Shown: positions 1-9,875, numbered from the stretch's first letter. The stretch is 64,000 bases of DNA from Paenibacillus sp. XY044 (GCF_002257645.1 NZ_NQMO01000001.1:668065-732064), one strand, 5' to 3'. Numbers and translations are program-made. Notes: a model not told the origin generated them from the letters alone.

Positions 1-878
1 ACCGGACCGTCTATCATTACATGAATATCATGGGCGTTGCCCGGCTTTGTGAAATGGTTGGCGATGCGGATTCGGCGAAATTTTTTCAACTGGCCGAGAG
101 GGTCAAGAACGATGTCTTGGCGAAAATGTGGGATGAAGCTACAGCCTTTTTTTACGACCTGCATTATCAGACGGACGAAAAGGCCTTCGTCAAAAATATC
201 GTCGGTTTTTACCCTGCATGGGCGGGTATGCTGGACAGCAGGCATGACCGGCTTGCCACGCATCTGTTGAACCCGGACGAATTTGCTACAACATGCCGGT
301 ATCCGAGCGTGTCCGCAGACAGTCCCGCTTACGCCAGGGAGGGCGGCTGGTTCGGCCGATTTGTCAAAGGCCGCAACGGGTGCATGTGGAACGGACCCAC
401 CTGGCCTTATACGAACGCCATCGCCCTTGATGCGCTTGCCCGAGAGAGCAAGCGGGAAGATCATGCGTATGACGACGAATTCGCGAAAGGATTAAGGGAA
501 TATTCTTTCCTGCATTTCCAGAACCGCGATTTATCGCGGCCATGCCTTGTAGAGCATTATAACAGCCAGACGGGCGAACCGCTTAGCGATGAGCAGGAAT
601 ACAACCATTCTTATTATATTGATCTGATCATCAGCCATGTCGCGGGGCTATCCCTTTCGGCTGACCGGCTGAGTCTTGAACCGCTTGATATCGGCCTGGA
701 TTATTTCGAGCTGGATCGGGTGAAGGCGGCGGGGCAAGACATTCGGATTACATACGGCAAGCCGGGACTAAGCAGATACCCAGACGGCATCGAAGCGGGC
801 TACAGATTGTATGTGAATGACAAACTGGTCTGTAAGCGGGACCGGTTGACATCTATCCAAACCATTTCTATTCCATAA
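1..878 (+). CDS. MGH1-like glycoside hydrolase, C-terminal part (5' truncated by window)
   Basis: The frame is open from the first bases of the window, so the gene starts upstream and only about 290 C-terminal residues are seen. Helical repeats with the motif WNGPTWPY (nt 389-412) and a late HSYYIDLI segment are typical of the (alpha/alpha)6 barrel of MGH1/GH63/GH37-like glycosidases, where the WNGP-W region lines the active site. The final 60 residues look like a small beta domain. Cleavage of a glycosidic bond in an oligosaccharide is expected from the family, but the substrate cannot be read from this fragment. The next gene follows 43 bases downstream on the same strand, so the two are probably cotranscribed. 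The internal ATG at nt 21 is not a convincing start because the homologous sequence continues upstream of it. Confidence 0.75.
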   Translation, partial: RTVYHYMNIMGVARLCEMVGDADSAKFFQLAERVKNDVLAKMWDEATAFFYDLHYQTDEKAFVKNIVGFYPAWAGMLDSRHDRLATHLLNPDEFATTCRYPSVSADSPAYAREGGWFGRFVKGRNGCMWNGPTWPYTNAIALDALARESKREDHAYDDEFAKGLREYSFLHFQNRDLSRPCLVEHYNSQTGEPLSDEQEYNHSYYIDLIISHVAGLSLSADRLSLEPLDIGLDYFELDRVKAAGQDIRITYGKPGLSRYPDGIEAGYRLYVNDKLVCKRDRLTSIQTISIP

Positions 879-921
879 GAGGATGTTTGAACTTGTATTA
901 TAAGAAAAGGGGAGAGGTCTT

Positions 922-2037
922 ATGAATGCAACCGAAAGATTTAACGGGATGCTGAGTCAATCCGAGCAGGATCCGCAAATAACGGAGGCGTATCTGCCGA
1001 TTCGCTATGTGCCGGATAGTCATTCGGCCAATTTGCTGGAGCTGGACAATGGCGATTTGCTGTGCGTCTGGTTCTCGGGGAGCGGCGAGGGCAATCCCGA
1101 TACGAATGTGCTGCTGGCAAGGCTTCCTGCCGGGGGAAACCGTTGGGAGGAACCGATTGAAGTCGCTTCAGACCCGGAGCGTTCCGAACAAAATCCGTTA
1201 GTATTCCAGGCGCCGGATGGAAAACTCTGGCTTATGCACACATCGACCGAGCCGCATAATCAACGGACCTCGAGAGTCGTCGTCCGGATTTCGGATGATC
1301 GGGGCCACACCTGGGGCGAGCCGTTTATTCTGCATGAAGGCCCCGGCCTATTCCTTCGTCATCCGATCCTGGCCATGAGCAACGGAGAATGGCTGCTGCC
1401 ATGCTATTATTGCAAATCGGGCGGGCATTACAGCGTCGTCCTCATATCCAGCGATCAGGGAGCGACTTGGCAGGAATTCGAAATTGATGGCAGCCTGCAC
1501 CGCGTCCAGATGAGCGTCGTTGAGCGCCAAGACGGGACGTTGTTCGCCGTCTACCGCAGCCGAGAAGCCGATCGGATCTACAGCACAGTTTCGTCCGATT
1601 TCGGCAGAACCTGGAGTCCAGCCGCCCGAACGGCACTGCCCAACAATAATTCTTCCGTTCAAATGACGAAGCTATCGAACGGGCACTTAGCGCTGATCTT
1701 CAACGATTCTACGATGGAGAGAGACCAATGCCGCTTTGTGCAGAGTAAAGGCGAATGGCGAAAAAAGCCGCTGCGGACGCCGCTGACCGTTGCGATTTCG
1801 GAAGACGGAGGAGCCACATGGCCTTATATCAAAAATATTCAGGTTTCCGATCTCGAGTATCGGGAATCACAAATCGGTTATTCGTACCCCAGCATAATGC
1901 AGAGCGAGGACGGCTCGATCCATGCGGCATATTCTTACTTACGAAAGGCGATCAAGTATGTTCGATTCACAGAAGATTGGGTGAAGGAAAACGGCAGGGA
2001 GCTGTTAAACTATAACTCCATTGAAGAAGAGTTGTGA
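922..2037 (+). CDS. BNR-repeat sialidase-like protein (exo-alpha-sialidase superfamily)
   Basis: 371 residues, preceded by a strong site (AAGGGGAGAGG, about nt 905-917). Four Asp-box motifs of the form S-x-D-x-G-x-T-W occur near residues 123, 175, 223 and 292, the hallmark of a six-bladed sialidase-type beta-propeller. There is no signal peptide, so the protein should be cytoplasmic. Members of this superfamily hydrolyse sialic acid or other 2-keto-3-deoxy sugar acids, and several BNR families act on plant polysaccharides as hydrolases or lyases. In a pectin-oriented locus an acid sugar such as Kdo or Dha is a possible target, but that is inference. The AraC gene follows 98 bases later, with a cre-like site between them. 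Confidence 0.7.
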   Translation: MNATERFNGMLSQSEQDPQITEAYLPIRYVPDSHSANLLELDNGDLLCVWFSGSGEGNPDTNVLLARLPAGGNRWEEPIEVASDPERSEQNPLVFQAPDGKLWLMHTSTEPHNQRTSRVVVRISDDRGHTWGEPFILHEGPGLFLRHPILAMSNGEWLLPCYYCKSGGHYSVVLISSDQGATWQEFEIDGSLHRVQMSVVERQDGTLFAVYRSREADRIYSTVSSDFGRTWSPAARTALPNNNSSVQMTKLSNGHLALIFNDSTMERDQCRFVQSKGEWRKKPLRTPLTVAISEDGGATWPYIKNIQVSDLEYRESQIGYSYPSIMQSEDGSIHAAYSYLRKAIKYVRFTEDWVKENGRELLNYNSIEEEL

Positions 2038-2056
2038 TTCTTGATTCTTCTTGATT

Positions 2057-2070
2057 TGTAAACGCTTCAT
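2057..2070 (+). promoter_or_regulatory. Candidate cre (CcpA) site upstream of the AraC gene
   Basis: TGTAAACGCTTCAT fits the catabolite-responsive consensus TGWAANCGNTNNCA except at the last two positions. It sits in the 98-base gap between the BNR gene and the AraC gene, where a CcpA site could reduce expression of the regulator. The match is partial. Confidence 0.4.
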
Positions 2071-2135
2071 TTATCACTGTGCGATGGCACGGGAAATTTC
2101 TTAACTCCATCTACACACTTAACCGGGGTGATAAT

Positions 2136-3038
2136 ATGGACTGGCGCGTAACCGAACTGAGTGGTGACAAGTTTTTTCAACCTGAAATCGATATTTTTAT
2201 CAACCGTGAAATTGAATCATTTTCACTCTCGCAGCATACCCACGATTTCATCGAAATTAGTTTTGTCGAAGAGGGGAGCGGCTTTCACTATATCGAGGAT
2301 CAAATGATTCCGATTAAACGAGGGGATCTGTTCGTGATTCCGATTGGAACGTCGCATGTATTTCGGCCTTCTTCCCGGGATAAGCAGCTTGTCATTTACA
2401 ACTGCATCTTTAAGGTCGAACTATTGAAGCAGCTGCGGTCCGTGATCGGCGAGGCTTCGATGCTGTACAGATTTTTATATGAAACGCCGCCCGCTTCCGT
2501 CAAGTGGCTTCAATACCAAGACAAGTTTGACAAGTTCCTCAACATGATTCTCAGCATGTACAGGGAGTTTATCAACAAGAGCCCCTGTTACGAATATCTC
2601 ATGATGGGACAGCTTATTCAGGTACTGGCCATGCTGCAGCGCTACGAGTGCGACGGCAGCCTTGTGTCGACACCGTCCAATAATATGGATGATGCCATCC
2701 TGTATATTCATGATCACTTTGCGATGAACATCACGGTACAGCAAGTGGCAGAGCGATCGTTCATGAGCCCGAGCCATTTTCAACGGTTATTCAAGAAAAC
2801 GTCAGGCGTAACTTTCATGCAGTATCTGCAAAATTTCCGGATACAGCGATGCTGCGAACTGCTCAAATCGACTGAGCTGTCGATACAGGAAGCCGCCAAT
2901 CAAGTGGGTTACCAGGATATGAAATTTTTCCATTCGTTATTTCGCAGGAAAACCGGCGTGACACCGAGGCAGTACCGAAAAAGCTCACAAGATAACGAAG
3001 AGCTTTCATTCGGGGCGTCGGAACAAAGAGTCATATGA
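2136..3038 (+). CDS. AraC-family transcriptional regulator with cupin sensor domain
   Basis: The N-terminal half (residues about 20-110) is a cupin-like AraC_binding domain (QHTHDFIEISFVEEGSG, then a P-I-K-R-G-D-L-F turn) that would sense a sugar. The last 100 residues are a classic double helix-turn-helix (DAILYIHDHF... ending GVTPRQYRK) that binds DNA. I prefer ATG 2136 over the in-frame 2079 start, because GGGGTGAT lies just upstream of 2136 and the protein then begins MDWRVTEL as family members do; this gives 300 residues. The gene ends just before a strong terminator and lies directly upstream of the large glycosidase/transport operon, which it probably activates, as such regulators usually control adjacent sugar operons. 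The inducer is unknown. Confidence 0.88.
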   Translation: MDWRVTELSGDKFFQPEIDIFINREIESFSLSQHTHDFIEISFVEEGSGFHYIEDQMIPIKRGDLFVIPIGTSHVFRPSSRDKQLVIYNCIFKVELLKQLRSVIGEASMLYRFLYETPPASVKWLQYQDKFDKFLNMILSMYREFINKSPCYEYLMMGQLIQVLAMLQRYECDGSLVSTPSNNMDDAILYIHDHFAMNITVQQVAERSFMSPSHFQRLFKKTSGVTFMQYLQNFRIQRCCELLKSTELSIQEAANQVGYQDMKFFHSLFRRKTGVTPRQYRKSSQDNEELSFGASEQRVI

Positions 3039-3053
3039 GCATGATTCGTAAGG

Positions 3054-3098
3054 AAGATCGTCCACCCTGATGATTTGCGAGGGGACGATCTTTTTTTT
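3054..3098 (+). terminator. Rho-independent terminator after the AraC gene
   Basis: A 10-base perfect stem (AAGATCGTCC at 3054-3063 with GGACGATCTT at 3083-3092) is followed by an unbroken T run to 3098. It separates the regulator transcript from the operon starting at 3273. Confidence 0.92.
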
Positions 3099-3136
3099 GT
3101 TTGTGGACTTTGGGAAGCTGAAAAGAGGAATCCCTA

Positions 3137-3150
3137 TGTGAGCGCTTGCA
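3137..3150 (+). promoter_or_regulatory. Candidate cre (CcpA) operator of the main operon
   Basis: TGTGAGCGCTTGCA matches TGWAANCGNTNNCA at all but one defined position. It lies 122 bases upstream of the first DUF5605 gene, after the AraC terminator and within the only promoter-sized gap for the long operon. Carbon catabolite repression by CcpA is the expected role. Confidence 0.6.
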
Positions 3151-3208
3151 TCCCCCTATAGAATCGACTTTAATCCCCTATAAAACTGTAAAATTCGCAT
3201 TGTATAAT
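3146..3208 (+). promoter_or_regulatory. Probable sigma-A promoter region of the 27-kb operon
   Basis: Two candidates can be seen. TTGCAT (3146-3151) with TTTAAT (3169-3174) at 17-base spacing has its -35 overlapping the cre-like site. A good TATAAT at 3203-3208 lacks a clear -35. AraC-activated promoters often have poor -35 boxes, so the second is also plausible. No transcript data exist to choose. Confidence 0.4.
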
Positions 3209-3272
3209 GAGGAAAATTTACTTCCGGCGGTTCTCTTGACGTGGTCGGCCGGTCATACGGGAGGAGAGAAGC

Positions 3273-4763
3273 ATGATAACAGACAATGCGGTGGAGCGCT
3301 GGGCTGTATATGAAACCGCGATTCATTCCAGCGAAGCAATCGGAAATCCATATCGCGACGTCTGGCTGCTGGCCGTATTCCGGAACGGCGACCGGGTAGT
3401 CAAGGCAGATGGTTTCTATGACGGGGACGGCGTATACAAAATCAGATTTATGCCGGATTCCGTCGGCAGATGGGTGTTCTCGACAAAAAGCAACATGCCC
3501 TCGATGGACGGAATAACCGGGGAGTTCGACTGCACGGATCCCGGCAGCGGCAACCACGGGATGGTTCGGGTCGTATCTCAGGATCATTTCGAATATGAAG
3601 ACGGTACGCCGTATATGCCCTTCGGAACGACCTGTTACGCTTGGATTCACCAGAGCGAATCGGTACAGGATGAAACGCTGGGCGTGCTCAAAACGTCACC
3701 TTTCAACAAAATCCGCATGTGTGTATTTCCAAAGAGGTATACGTTTAATACCACCGAACCGGAGCTGTTCCCGTTTGCGGGTTCGAAAGAGCTTGGTTTT
3801 GATCTTGACCGGTTTGAACCGCGATTCTTCCGGAAGCTTGAGCGCAGGATCGAGCAGCTGGGAGATTTGGGAATAGAAGCGGATATCATTCTGTTTCACC
3901 CGTATGACAAGGGGCATTGGGGATTCGACCGCATGAGCCCGGAGGTTGACGAAGCTTATCTCCGGTACGTCATCGCCCGGCTGTCGGCCTACCGCAACGT
4001 GTGGTGGTCCCTCGCGAACGAATACGACTTCATGCGGGAGAAACGGATGGAGGACTGGGACCGGTTCTTTCAAATGATCCGGCAGCATGACCCCTATCAG
4101 CATCTTCGCTCCATTCATAACGGAACGAAAATGTACGATCCGACATCGCTTAAGCTGTACGATCATTCGAAGGCATGGGTCGATCATGTGAGTCTGCAGC
4201 ATTGGGATCTTACCGCCACGGATTCGATCCGGCGCCAATTCCACAAGCCAGTCGTCATTGACGAATGCTGCTATGAAGGGGACATTCCCCGCCGCTGGGG
4301 CAACATTTCCGGCGAGGAAATGACGCACCGCTTCTGGGAAGGAATGGTTCGCGGGGCTTATGTCGGACACGGCGAAACCTATTTGCATAAAGACGATATC
4401 ATTTGGTGGTCGCATGGCGGGCAGCTGCACGGGACGAGTCCGGAGCGCATCCGATTCCTCCGCCAGATCCTTGAAGACACTCCGCAGAAGCTGGTTGTCC
4501 TGGACACGGTGAAAGATGTGCCGGCACTGGGCTCTGAGGGCCGTTATTACTTATTATATTTCGGAGTTCATCGTCCTGCGTTGTTTCCGATGGATCTGCC
4601 GGAAGGGAACGAGTACAAGGCAGAAGTCATTGACACGCGGAAAATGACGATCGAGCGGCTGGAAGGAACGTATTCGGGAGCTTGCACCATTCCGCTTCCC
4701 GGGAAGCCGTATTTGGCGTTACGGATACGCTTGCTGGATCCTGAAGCGGGATTCATACATTAA
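3273..4763 (+). CDS. DUF5060-DUF4038-DUF5605 glycoside hydrolase, paralogue 1
   Basis: 496 residues with no signal peptide. An N-terminal beta domain (DUF5060, about 1-95, with [15 protein letters not shown]) precedes a TIM barrel (DUF4038, about 100-400) and a small C-terminal beta domain (DUF5605). The clan-A catalytic pair is intact: acid/base Glu250 in WWSLANEY and nucleophile Glu331 in [13 protein letters not shown]4038 is related to GH140 apiosidase, but DUF5605 proteins themselves are largely uncharacterised, so the substrate is open. The start follows GGAGGAGAG (3259-3267). It is the first gene of the operon, with the ABC ATPase 17 bases behind. Two paralogues lie at 17069 and 18529. 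Confidence 0.85.
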   Translation: MITDNAVERWAVYETAIHSSEAIGNPYRDVWLLAVFRNGDRVVKADGFYDGDGVYKIRFMPDSVGRWVFSTKSNMPSMDGITGEFDCTDPGSGNHGMVRVVSQDHFEYEDGTPYMPFGTTCYAWIHQSESVQDETLGVLKTSPFNKIRMCVFPKRYTFNTTEPELFPFAGSKELGFDLDRFEPRFFRKLERRIEQLGDLGIEADIILFHPYDKGHWGFDRMSPEVDEAYLRYVIARLSAYRNVWWSLANEYDFMREKRMEDWDRFFQMIRQHDPYQHLRSIHNGTKMYDPTSLKLYDHSKAWVDHVSLQHWDLTATDSIRRQFHKPVVIDECCYEGDIPRRWGNISGEEMTHRFWEGMVRGAYVGHGETYLHKDDIIWWSHGGQLHGTSPERIRFLRQILEDTPQKLVVLDTVKDVPALGSEGRYYLLYFGVHRPALFPMDLPEGNEYKAEVIDTRKMTIERLEGTYSGACTIPLPGKPYLALRIRLLDPEAGFIH

Positions 4764-4780
4764 GGTTCGGAGGTGCCGCC

Positions 4781-5902
4781 ATGGGGCGCATTGTACTAAA
4801 AAATGTGGATAAACGGTTTGGCAAAGAAAAGATGTACGCCGTAAAAGATTTTAACCTAGAGATCGAGGATGGCGAGTTTCTGGTGATGGTTGGGCAGTCC
4901 GGCTGCGGTAAATCAACGACGCTGCGCATGATTGCCGGGCTCGAGGACATCACTTCAGGGGAACTGTACATCGGGGATAAGCTCGTGAATCACCTGCCGC
5001 CGAAGGATCGGGATATCGCCATGGTTTTCCAGAACTATGCGCTTTATCCAAACATGAACGTGTATGAAAATATTGCGTTCGGTTTGCGTCTGCGCAAGGA
5101 GGCGAAGCATGAGATCGACCAATCCGTGAAGTCGGCCTCCCGCACGCTGGAGATCGAACAGTATTTGGAACGCAAGCCGAAGGCATTATCGGGCGGCCAG
5201 CGCCAGCGGGTTGCGCTCGGTAGGGCAATCGTCAGGAAACCGAGCGTTTTCCTAATGGATGAACCGTTATCCAACCTGGATGCCAAGCTTAGAGTGCAAA
5301 TGCGTACGGAAATTATTCGGCTGCATAAACAGCTGGGTGTCACAACGGTATATGTGACGCACGATCAGGTGGAAGCGATGACGATGGGGAACCGGATTGT
5401 TGTCATGAAAGATGGCCTCATTCAGCAGGTTGACAGCCCGCGCGTGATTTACAGCAACCCGAAAAATATGTTTGTAGCGGGCTTTATCGGAACGCCGCCG
5501 ATCAACTTTATCGAGGGGACGGTTGAGGAACAGGGGGAGAAGCTCCAGCTGAAGACGAAGCGGGCATATCTGACCATAGCGGACCATCATGCCGAAATGC
5601 TGCGGAAGCATGGCAAAGTGAACCGCAAAGTCATCCTTGGAATCCGCTGTGAGAACACTTACGCGGATCCGGAGATGATCAAACGTCATCCTCAATCCCA
5701 AATTCGGGGTACCTTGAAGCTTTCGGAGCTAATGGGCGCAGATACATATCTATACCTGGATATCGGTACCGATTCCTCCTTCATCGTTCGAACGTTGACC
5801 GGATCGGATTTTAAAGACGATGAGCCCATTGCCGTCTCTCTAGATATGTCGAAAGCGCTTTATTTCGATAAGGATACAACGGAAAACCTGATGTACGTAT
5901 GA
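4781..5902 (+). CDS. Sugar ABC importer ATP-binding protein (MsmX/UgpC type)
   Basis: 373 residues. Walker A GQSGCGKS is at 38-45, the signature LSGGQ at 136-140, Walker B VFLMDE at 156-161 and the switch His at 194. After about residue 235 comes the TOBE/OB-type regulatory domain found in MalK, MsmX and UgpC. These ATPases energise several carbohydrate importers and can serve more than one. It is the only ATPase gene in the window, so it may drive both permease pairs of this operon and perhaps the incomplete importer at 56236. It is preceded by GGAGGTG and sits between the glycosidase and the solute-binding protein. Confidence 0.95.
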   Translation: MGRIVLKNVDKRFGKEKMYAVKDFNLEIEDGEFLVMVGQSGCGKSTTLRMIAGLEDITSGELYIGDKLVNHLPPKDRDIAMVFQNYALYPNMNVYENIAFGLRLRKEAKHEIDQSVKSASRTLEIEQYLERKPKALSGGQRQRVALGRAIVRKPSVFLMDEPLSNLDAKLRVQMRTEIIRLHKQLGVTTVYVTHDQVEAMTMGNRIVVMKDGLIQQVDSPRVIYSNPKNMFVAGFIGTPPINFIEGTVEEQGEKLQLKTKRAYLTIADHHAEMLRKHGKVNRKVILGIRCENTYADPEMIKRHPQSQIRGTLKLSELMGADTYLYLDIGTDSSFIVRTLTGSDFKDDEPIAVSLDMSKALYFDKDTTENLMYV

Positions 5903-5927
5903 TATTTGCGAAAGGGAGAGACGGTTC

Positions 5928-8906
5928 ATGCTAAGGGCATTTAAGAAACGGTTTTCAGTGATCGGTCTGGCCATGATTCTCGCATTGCTGCCGGCTTCGG
6001 CGGGGCTTGCGGAGAATGGGGGAGGAGGGCAGCCTTCCAACCAGGAGCAGAGTTCGTATGCAGCGGATAATCAGGAACCGGTTTCTGTAAACGCTGACAA
6101 TTCCGATGAACCTTATTTTCATGAAAAGCTTGCGGAATGGAAGCAGTCCGGAGCGTCCAGCGATCATGACGGCAGCATCGTTGTGCCGGTTACCGATTAT
6201 GCGCGCACCTCGGAGGGGGCCCATGTTCAGATCGGCACCGTAGACGGCAAAACGGGCGTTCTGGATTGGCGCGTGCAAAGCAGCGAATGGATCGAATACG
6301 AGATGAACGTGGCGCAAGCCGGACTGTACGAAATCCATATGACTTACCGCCCCGTCACGGATGACAACCGGAAACGGCCGATTTTGCTGAATGTCACTTT
6401 GGACGGGAAGAATGATTTCATTGAATCCAAATCCATATCGCTGGACCGGAGATGGAAAGATCCCGACAAGCTGTCCCTTGATGCACAGGGCGACCAAATT
6501 CGGCCGGTAGCCGAGGATATCAGCGGCTGGATGACTGCTTCGCTCCGCGATTCCGGCGGCGCCTACGTCGAACCGCTGGAATGGTACTTGCAGCCCGGTA
6601 AGCATACGCTCCGCCTGGCAAGCAATGAGCCTTTGGCCGTTTCGGCGATTGAACTGGCGGGATCCGAACCAATCCAGGATTATGCAGCCGTAAGCAAGTC
6701 CTATGCGGAAGCAGGCGCAAGCAGCGCAGGGGCAGAGCCGATCGTCATTGAAGCGGAAAAGGCCGATTGGAAAAGCGATTCCTCGATTTCTTTTAAATAC
6801 GACAGCGAGATCGAGAGCACGCCCTATAAACGCGGCAAAATCCGGTATAACACCATCGACGGCTCCCGCTGGTCCTCCGGTAACGGTGAACTCAGCTGGA
6901 CATTTGAGGTTCCGGAAAGCGGGTACTATAAGATCGGCCTTCGCGCCAAACAAAATTTCTCGTCCAACCGTTCTTCCTTCCGGACCATTCGCGTCAACGG
7001 CCAAATTCCGTTCACCGAAATGGAGACGTACCGGTTTCCATACGCGTCCGGTTGGCAAGGGATCGAGCTGTCGGATGATCAAGAACAGCCGTATTTTTTC
7101 AATTTGAAAAAAGGGACCAACACGATTTCCATGCAGGTGACGCAGGCACCCGTCAAGCCGATGATCGATGATCTCGAGAATATCGTGAGCAAGCTCATGG
7201 CCCTTGGCGAGGACCTTAAGGCTTTAACCGGGGGCTCTGACGATGAGAATCGGACTTGGAAAATGGACCAGGACTTGCCCGGTTTCACGACGGACCTGGA
7301 CCAAACCGCAGATACTTTGGAGCGCGTCCAGCAGCAACTGGTTGAGGTGAACGGCAGGAAGAGCGATGTAACGCAAGGACTGCTTACCTCGCTCAAGGAT
7401 ATCCGGTCGATGCTGTCTGACTCGAACCAAATCCCCTATCAAATCGACAACTTCATTACGATCCAGGGTAAAGTGGCCGACCTGCTGCAGCAGTTAAAGA
7501 GCCAGCCGCTCGGACTGGACCGCCTTTATGTCGTACCGGCGGATCAACCGTACCCGCGGATGGAATCGACGTTCTTCGAAAAGGTGGAAGGCTCGTTCGT
7601 CAATTTCTTCTACTCCTTTCAATCCAAGGATAAGCTTGGCGATATGGATGACGACGTGCTGAACGTCTGGATGCTGCGCGGACGCGACTACATCAATGCA
7701 TTGCAGGAGCTTGCGGATGCGGATTTCACGGCGAAGACGGGGATCAAGGTGAAGATTAACTTGCTGCCGGATACGAACCTGCTGGTCCTGATGAATGCAG
7801 CGGATATATCGCCGGATATCGCACTCGGATTGCCGCAGGAGCTTCCATACGATTACGCCATTCGCAACGGGTTGTATGATCTCTCGAAATTCCCTGATTT
7901 CAATACGATGCATCAGCGCTTTGCACCGGGGACCTGGCTGCCGTTCTTTTACGACAATGGTTATTACGGAGTGCCCGAGACCCAAAGCTTCTCGATGCTT
8001 TATTACCGCAAGGACATTCTGGCCAAGTTGGGGCTCAAGGTTCCAAATACGTGGGAGGATGTCTACAATATGCTGCCGATTTTGCAGCAGAACAATTTGA
8101 ATATGATGACGGTCCCGCATACGCCGTTCTTTTACCAGAATGGAGCGGAATATTTCACGCAGGATGGCTTGCAAACGGGCATAGGCACGGAAGCCGGCTA
8201 TAAGGCATTCAAGGAATGGACCGATCTCTACAATGTGTACGCCGTTCCGCAGCAGGTCGCCAGCTTTTATCAGTCGTTCCGCAGCGGCACCGTACCGATC
8301 GGGATCGCCGATTTCAGCATGTACATCCAATTAATGGTGGCTGCGCCCGAGTTGAACGGGTATTGGGGAATTGCCCCGGTTCCGGGCGTTCAGCAGCAGG
8401 ATGGAGAAGTCGCCAGATGGATGGGCGGGATGGAGCAGGCCGCCGTCATTTTCAAACGCACGAAGAAAGCAAGCGAGAGCTGGGAGTTTCTTAAGTGGTG
8501 GACATCGGCCGATACGCAGGAAGCGTACGGTTCGGATCTGGAGACGCTGAACGGACTTACTTTCCGTTGGAACACATCCAACATTGAAGCGTTTGTCCAT
8601 CTTCCATGGAGACAGGACGATTTGAACGCGATCCTCGAGCAATGGCGTTGGTATAAGGAAATTCCGAACGTACCGGGCAGTTACTTCCTGGAGCGGGAGC
8701 TGCAGAACGCTTGGAACCGAACCGTAGTGGACGGGATGAATTACCGGAGCTCGCTCGAAATGGCCATCGGAGAAATTGAGAGGGAAATGCAGAGGAAGAT
8801 GCAGGAATTCGGCATTACGGACAGTCAAGGGAAAGTTTTACGCAAGCAGGAATTGCCTGAAGTGAACAAACCGTGGGAAGGGGTGGATCCATATGTCCAA
8901 AAGTGA
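5928..8906 (+). CDS. Large solute-binding protein fused to N-terminal carbohydrate-binding-like modules
   Basis: 992 residues. A signal peptide (about 1-30: KKR then a hydrophobic stretch ending SAGLA) lacks a lipobox cysteine, unusual for a Gram-positive binding protein. Residues about 50-245 and 270-410 look like two CBM6/CBM35-like beta-sandwiches (IEYEMNVAQAGLYEIHMTYRP; IVIEAEKADW). A helical, probably coiled-coil linker (about 415-530) follows. From about 575 to 950 is a family-1 extracellular solute-binding domain (LADADFTAKTGIKVKINLLP; RWMGGMEQAAVIF). Ordinary family members are 400-550 residues. The gene overlaps the next permease by 14 bases, so it belongs to that importer. Retention at the cell surface could be through an uncleaved leader or partner proteins; this is inference. 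Confidence 0.85.
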   Translation: MLRAFKKRFSVIGLAMILALLPASAGLAENGGGGQPSNQEQSSYAADNQEPVSVNADNSDEPYFHEKLAEWKQSGASSDHDGSIVVPVTDYARTSEGAHVQIGTVDGKTGVLDWRVQSSEWIEYEMNVAQAGLYEIHMTYRPVTDDNRKRPILLNVTLDGKNDFIESKSISLDRRWKDPDKLSLDAQGDQIRPVAEDISGWMTASLRDSGGAYVEPLEWYLQPGKHTLRLASNEPLAVSAIELAGSEPIQDYAAVSKSYAEAGASSAGAEPIVIEAEKADWKSDSSISFKYDSEIESTPYKRGKIRYNTIDGSRWSSGNGELSWTFEVPESGYYKIGLRAKQNFSSNRSSFRTIRVNGQIPFTEMETYRFPYASGWQGIELSDDQEQPYFFNLKKGTNTISMQVTQAPVKPMIDDLENIVSKLMALGEDLKALTGGSDDENRTWKMDQDLPGFTTDLDQTADTLERVQQQLVEVNGRKSDVTQGLLTSLKDIRSMLSDSNQIPYQIDNFITIQGKVADLLQQLKSQPLGLDRLYVVPADQPYPRMESTFFEKVEGSFVNFFYSFQSKDKLGDMDDDVLNVWMLRGRDYINALQELADADFTAKTGIKVKINLLPDTNLLVLMNAADISPDIALGLPQELPYDYAIRNGLYDLSKFPDFNTMHQRFAPGTWLPFFYDNGYYGVPETQSFSMLYYRKDILAKLGLKVPNTWEDVYNMLPILQQNNLNMMTVPHTPFFYQNGAEYFTQDGLQTGIGTEAGYKAFKEWTDLYNVYAVPQQVASFYQSFRSGTVPIGIADFSMYIQLMVAAPELNGYWGIAPVPGVQQQDGEVARWMGGMEQAAVIFKRTKKASESWEFLKWWTSADTQEAYGSDLETLNGLTFRWNTSNIEAFVHLPWRQDDLNAILEQWRWYKEIPNVPGSYFLERELQNAWNRTVVDGMNYRSSLEMAIGEIEREMQRKMQEFGITDSQGKVLRKQELPEVNKPWEGVDPYVQK

Positions 8907-9873
8907 TACTCAGGTAATAAACCGCGGTTACGCCCCGGGTACCACAGTCCGCACGAAGGGGAAGCTGGCTCTTTTAATGAAAGAGATTTGGCGTTATCGG
9001 TTGTCATACTTATTCATCGCGCCGTTTATGATTTGCTTTACGCTATTTATCCTTGTCCCGGTCGTATGCGCGCTGCTGCTCAGCTTTACGTCTTACAACT
9101 CGCTCGAGCCGCCGCGCTTCATCGGCTGGGCAAACTTCCGATACATGATTTCGGGCGATTTGCTGTTCTTGCAGTATGCATTGCCTAATACGTTCAAATT
9201 CGCCATTATTGCAGGGCCGCTCGGTTACATTGCTTCTTTTCTGCTGGCATGGCTCATTTCCATCCTTCCCGGTGTATGGCGCAAATGGTTCGCGCTCGCG
9301 ATGTATTCGCCCTCGCTCATGGGCGGGATCGCGATGACGATTGTTTGGCTGCCTCTATTAAGCGGTGACCGCATCGGTTATTTAAACAGTTTCCTGCTGG
9401 AATGGGGATTCATTAAAGAGCCGATCTTGTGGGTAACGAGCAAGGACCATCTCATGACATCGATGATCGTCGTCACGCTGTGGTCCAGTATGGGAATCGG
9501 CTTTCTAGCCATGCTGGCGGGGATTTTGAACGTGAATCCGGAGCTGTATGAAGCCGGAAAGCTGGATGGCATTAAATCCAGATTGGAAGAAATCTGGTAC
9601 ATTACGATTCCGTCGATGAAGCCGCAGATGCTGTTCGGCGCCGTCATGGCGATTGTTGGCACGTTCAAGGCCGGCGGCATCGGGACGCAGCTATCCGGTA
9701 TGAATCCGACGCCGCAGTACTCGGGCCATCTCATTATGAACCAGATTGACGATTACGGCTTTATTCGCTTCGAGCTTGGCTATGCAAGCGCATTGTCCGT
9801 ATTCCTGCTGCTGCTGATGTATTTATCCAATAAGTTCTGCTGGCGGTTGTTCGGTTCGAAGGGGGATGAATAA
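8893..9873 (+). CDS. Carbohydrate ABC transporter permease, MalF/UgpA type (first pair)
   Basis: 326 residues with about six membrane segments, beginning with a basic cytoplasmic tail and a first segment near residue 40. The cytoplasmic EAA loop (YEAGKLDGIKSRLEEIWYIT, about 218-237) docks the ATPase. The start lies inside the end of the solute-binding gene (14-base overlap), showing translational coupling. It pairs with the MalG-type permease 2 bases downstream. Confidence 0.93.
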   Translation: MSKSDTQVINRGYAPGTTVRTKGKLALLMKEIWRYRLSYLFIAPFMICFTLFILVPVVCALLLSFTSYNSLEPPRFIGWANFRYMISGDLLFLQYALPNTFKFAIIAGPLGYIASFLLAWLISILPGVWRKWFALAMYSPSLMGGIAMTIVWLPLLSGDRIGYLNSFLLEWGFIKEPILWVTSKDHLMTSMIVVTLWSSMGIGFLAMLAGILNVNPELYEAGKLDGIKSRLEEIWYITIPSMKPQMLFGAVMAIVGTFKAGGIGTQLSGMNPTPQYSGHLIMNQIDDYGFIRFELGYASALSVFLLLLMYLSNKFCWRLFGSKGDE

Positions 9874-9875
9874 AG

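Noticed and set aside
3696..4430. Minus-strand open frame of 244 codons
   Set aside because: It overlaps the catalytic barrel of the first DUF5605 gene and has no recognisable motif.
5955..7082. Open frame of 375 codons on the minus strand inside the solute-binding gene
   Set aside because: It is antisense to a gene with clear domains and signal peptide, has no ribosome site and resembles no family. High-GC coding sequence often leaves such antisense frames.
7494..8330. Minus-strand open frame of 278 codons
   Set aside because: It is antisense to the conserved binding domain of the solute-binding protein and has low-complexity Arg/Ile-rich content.
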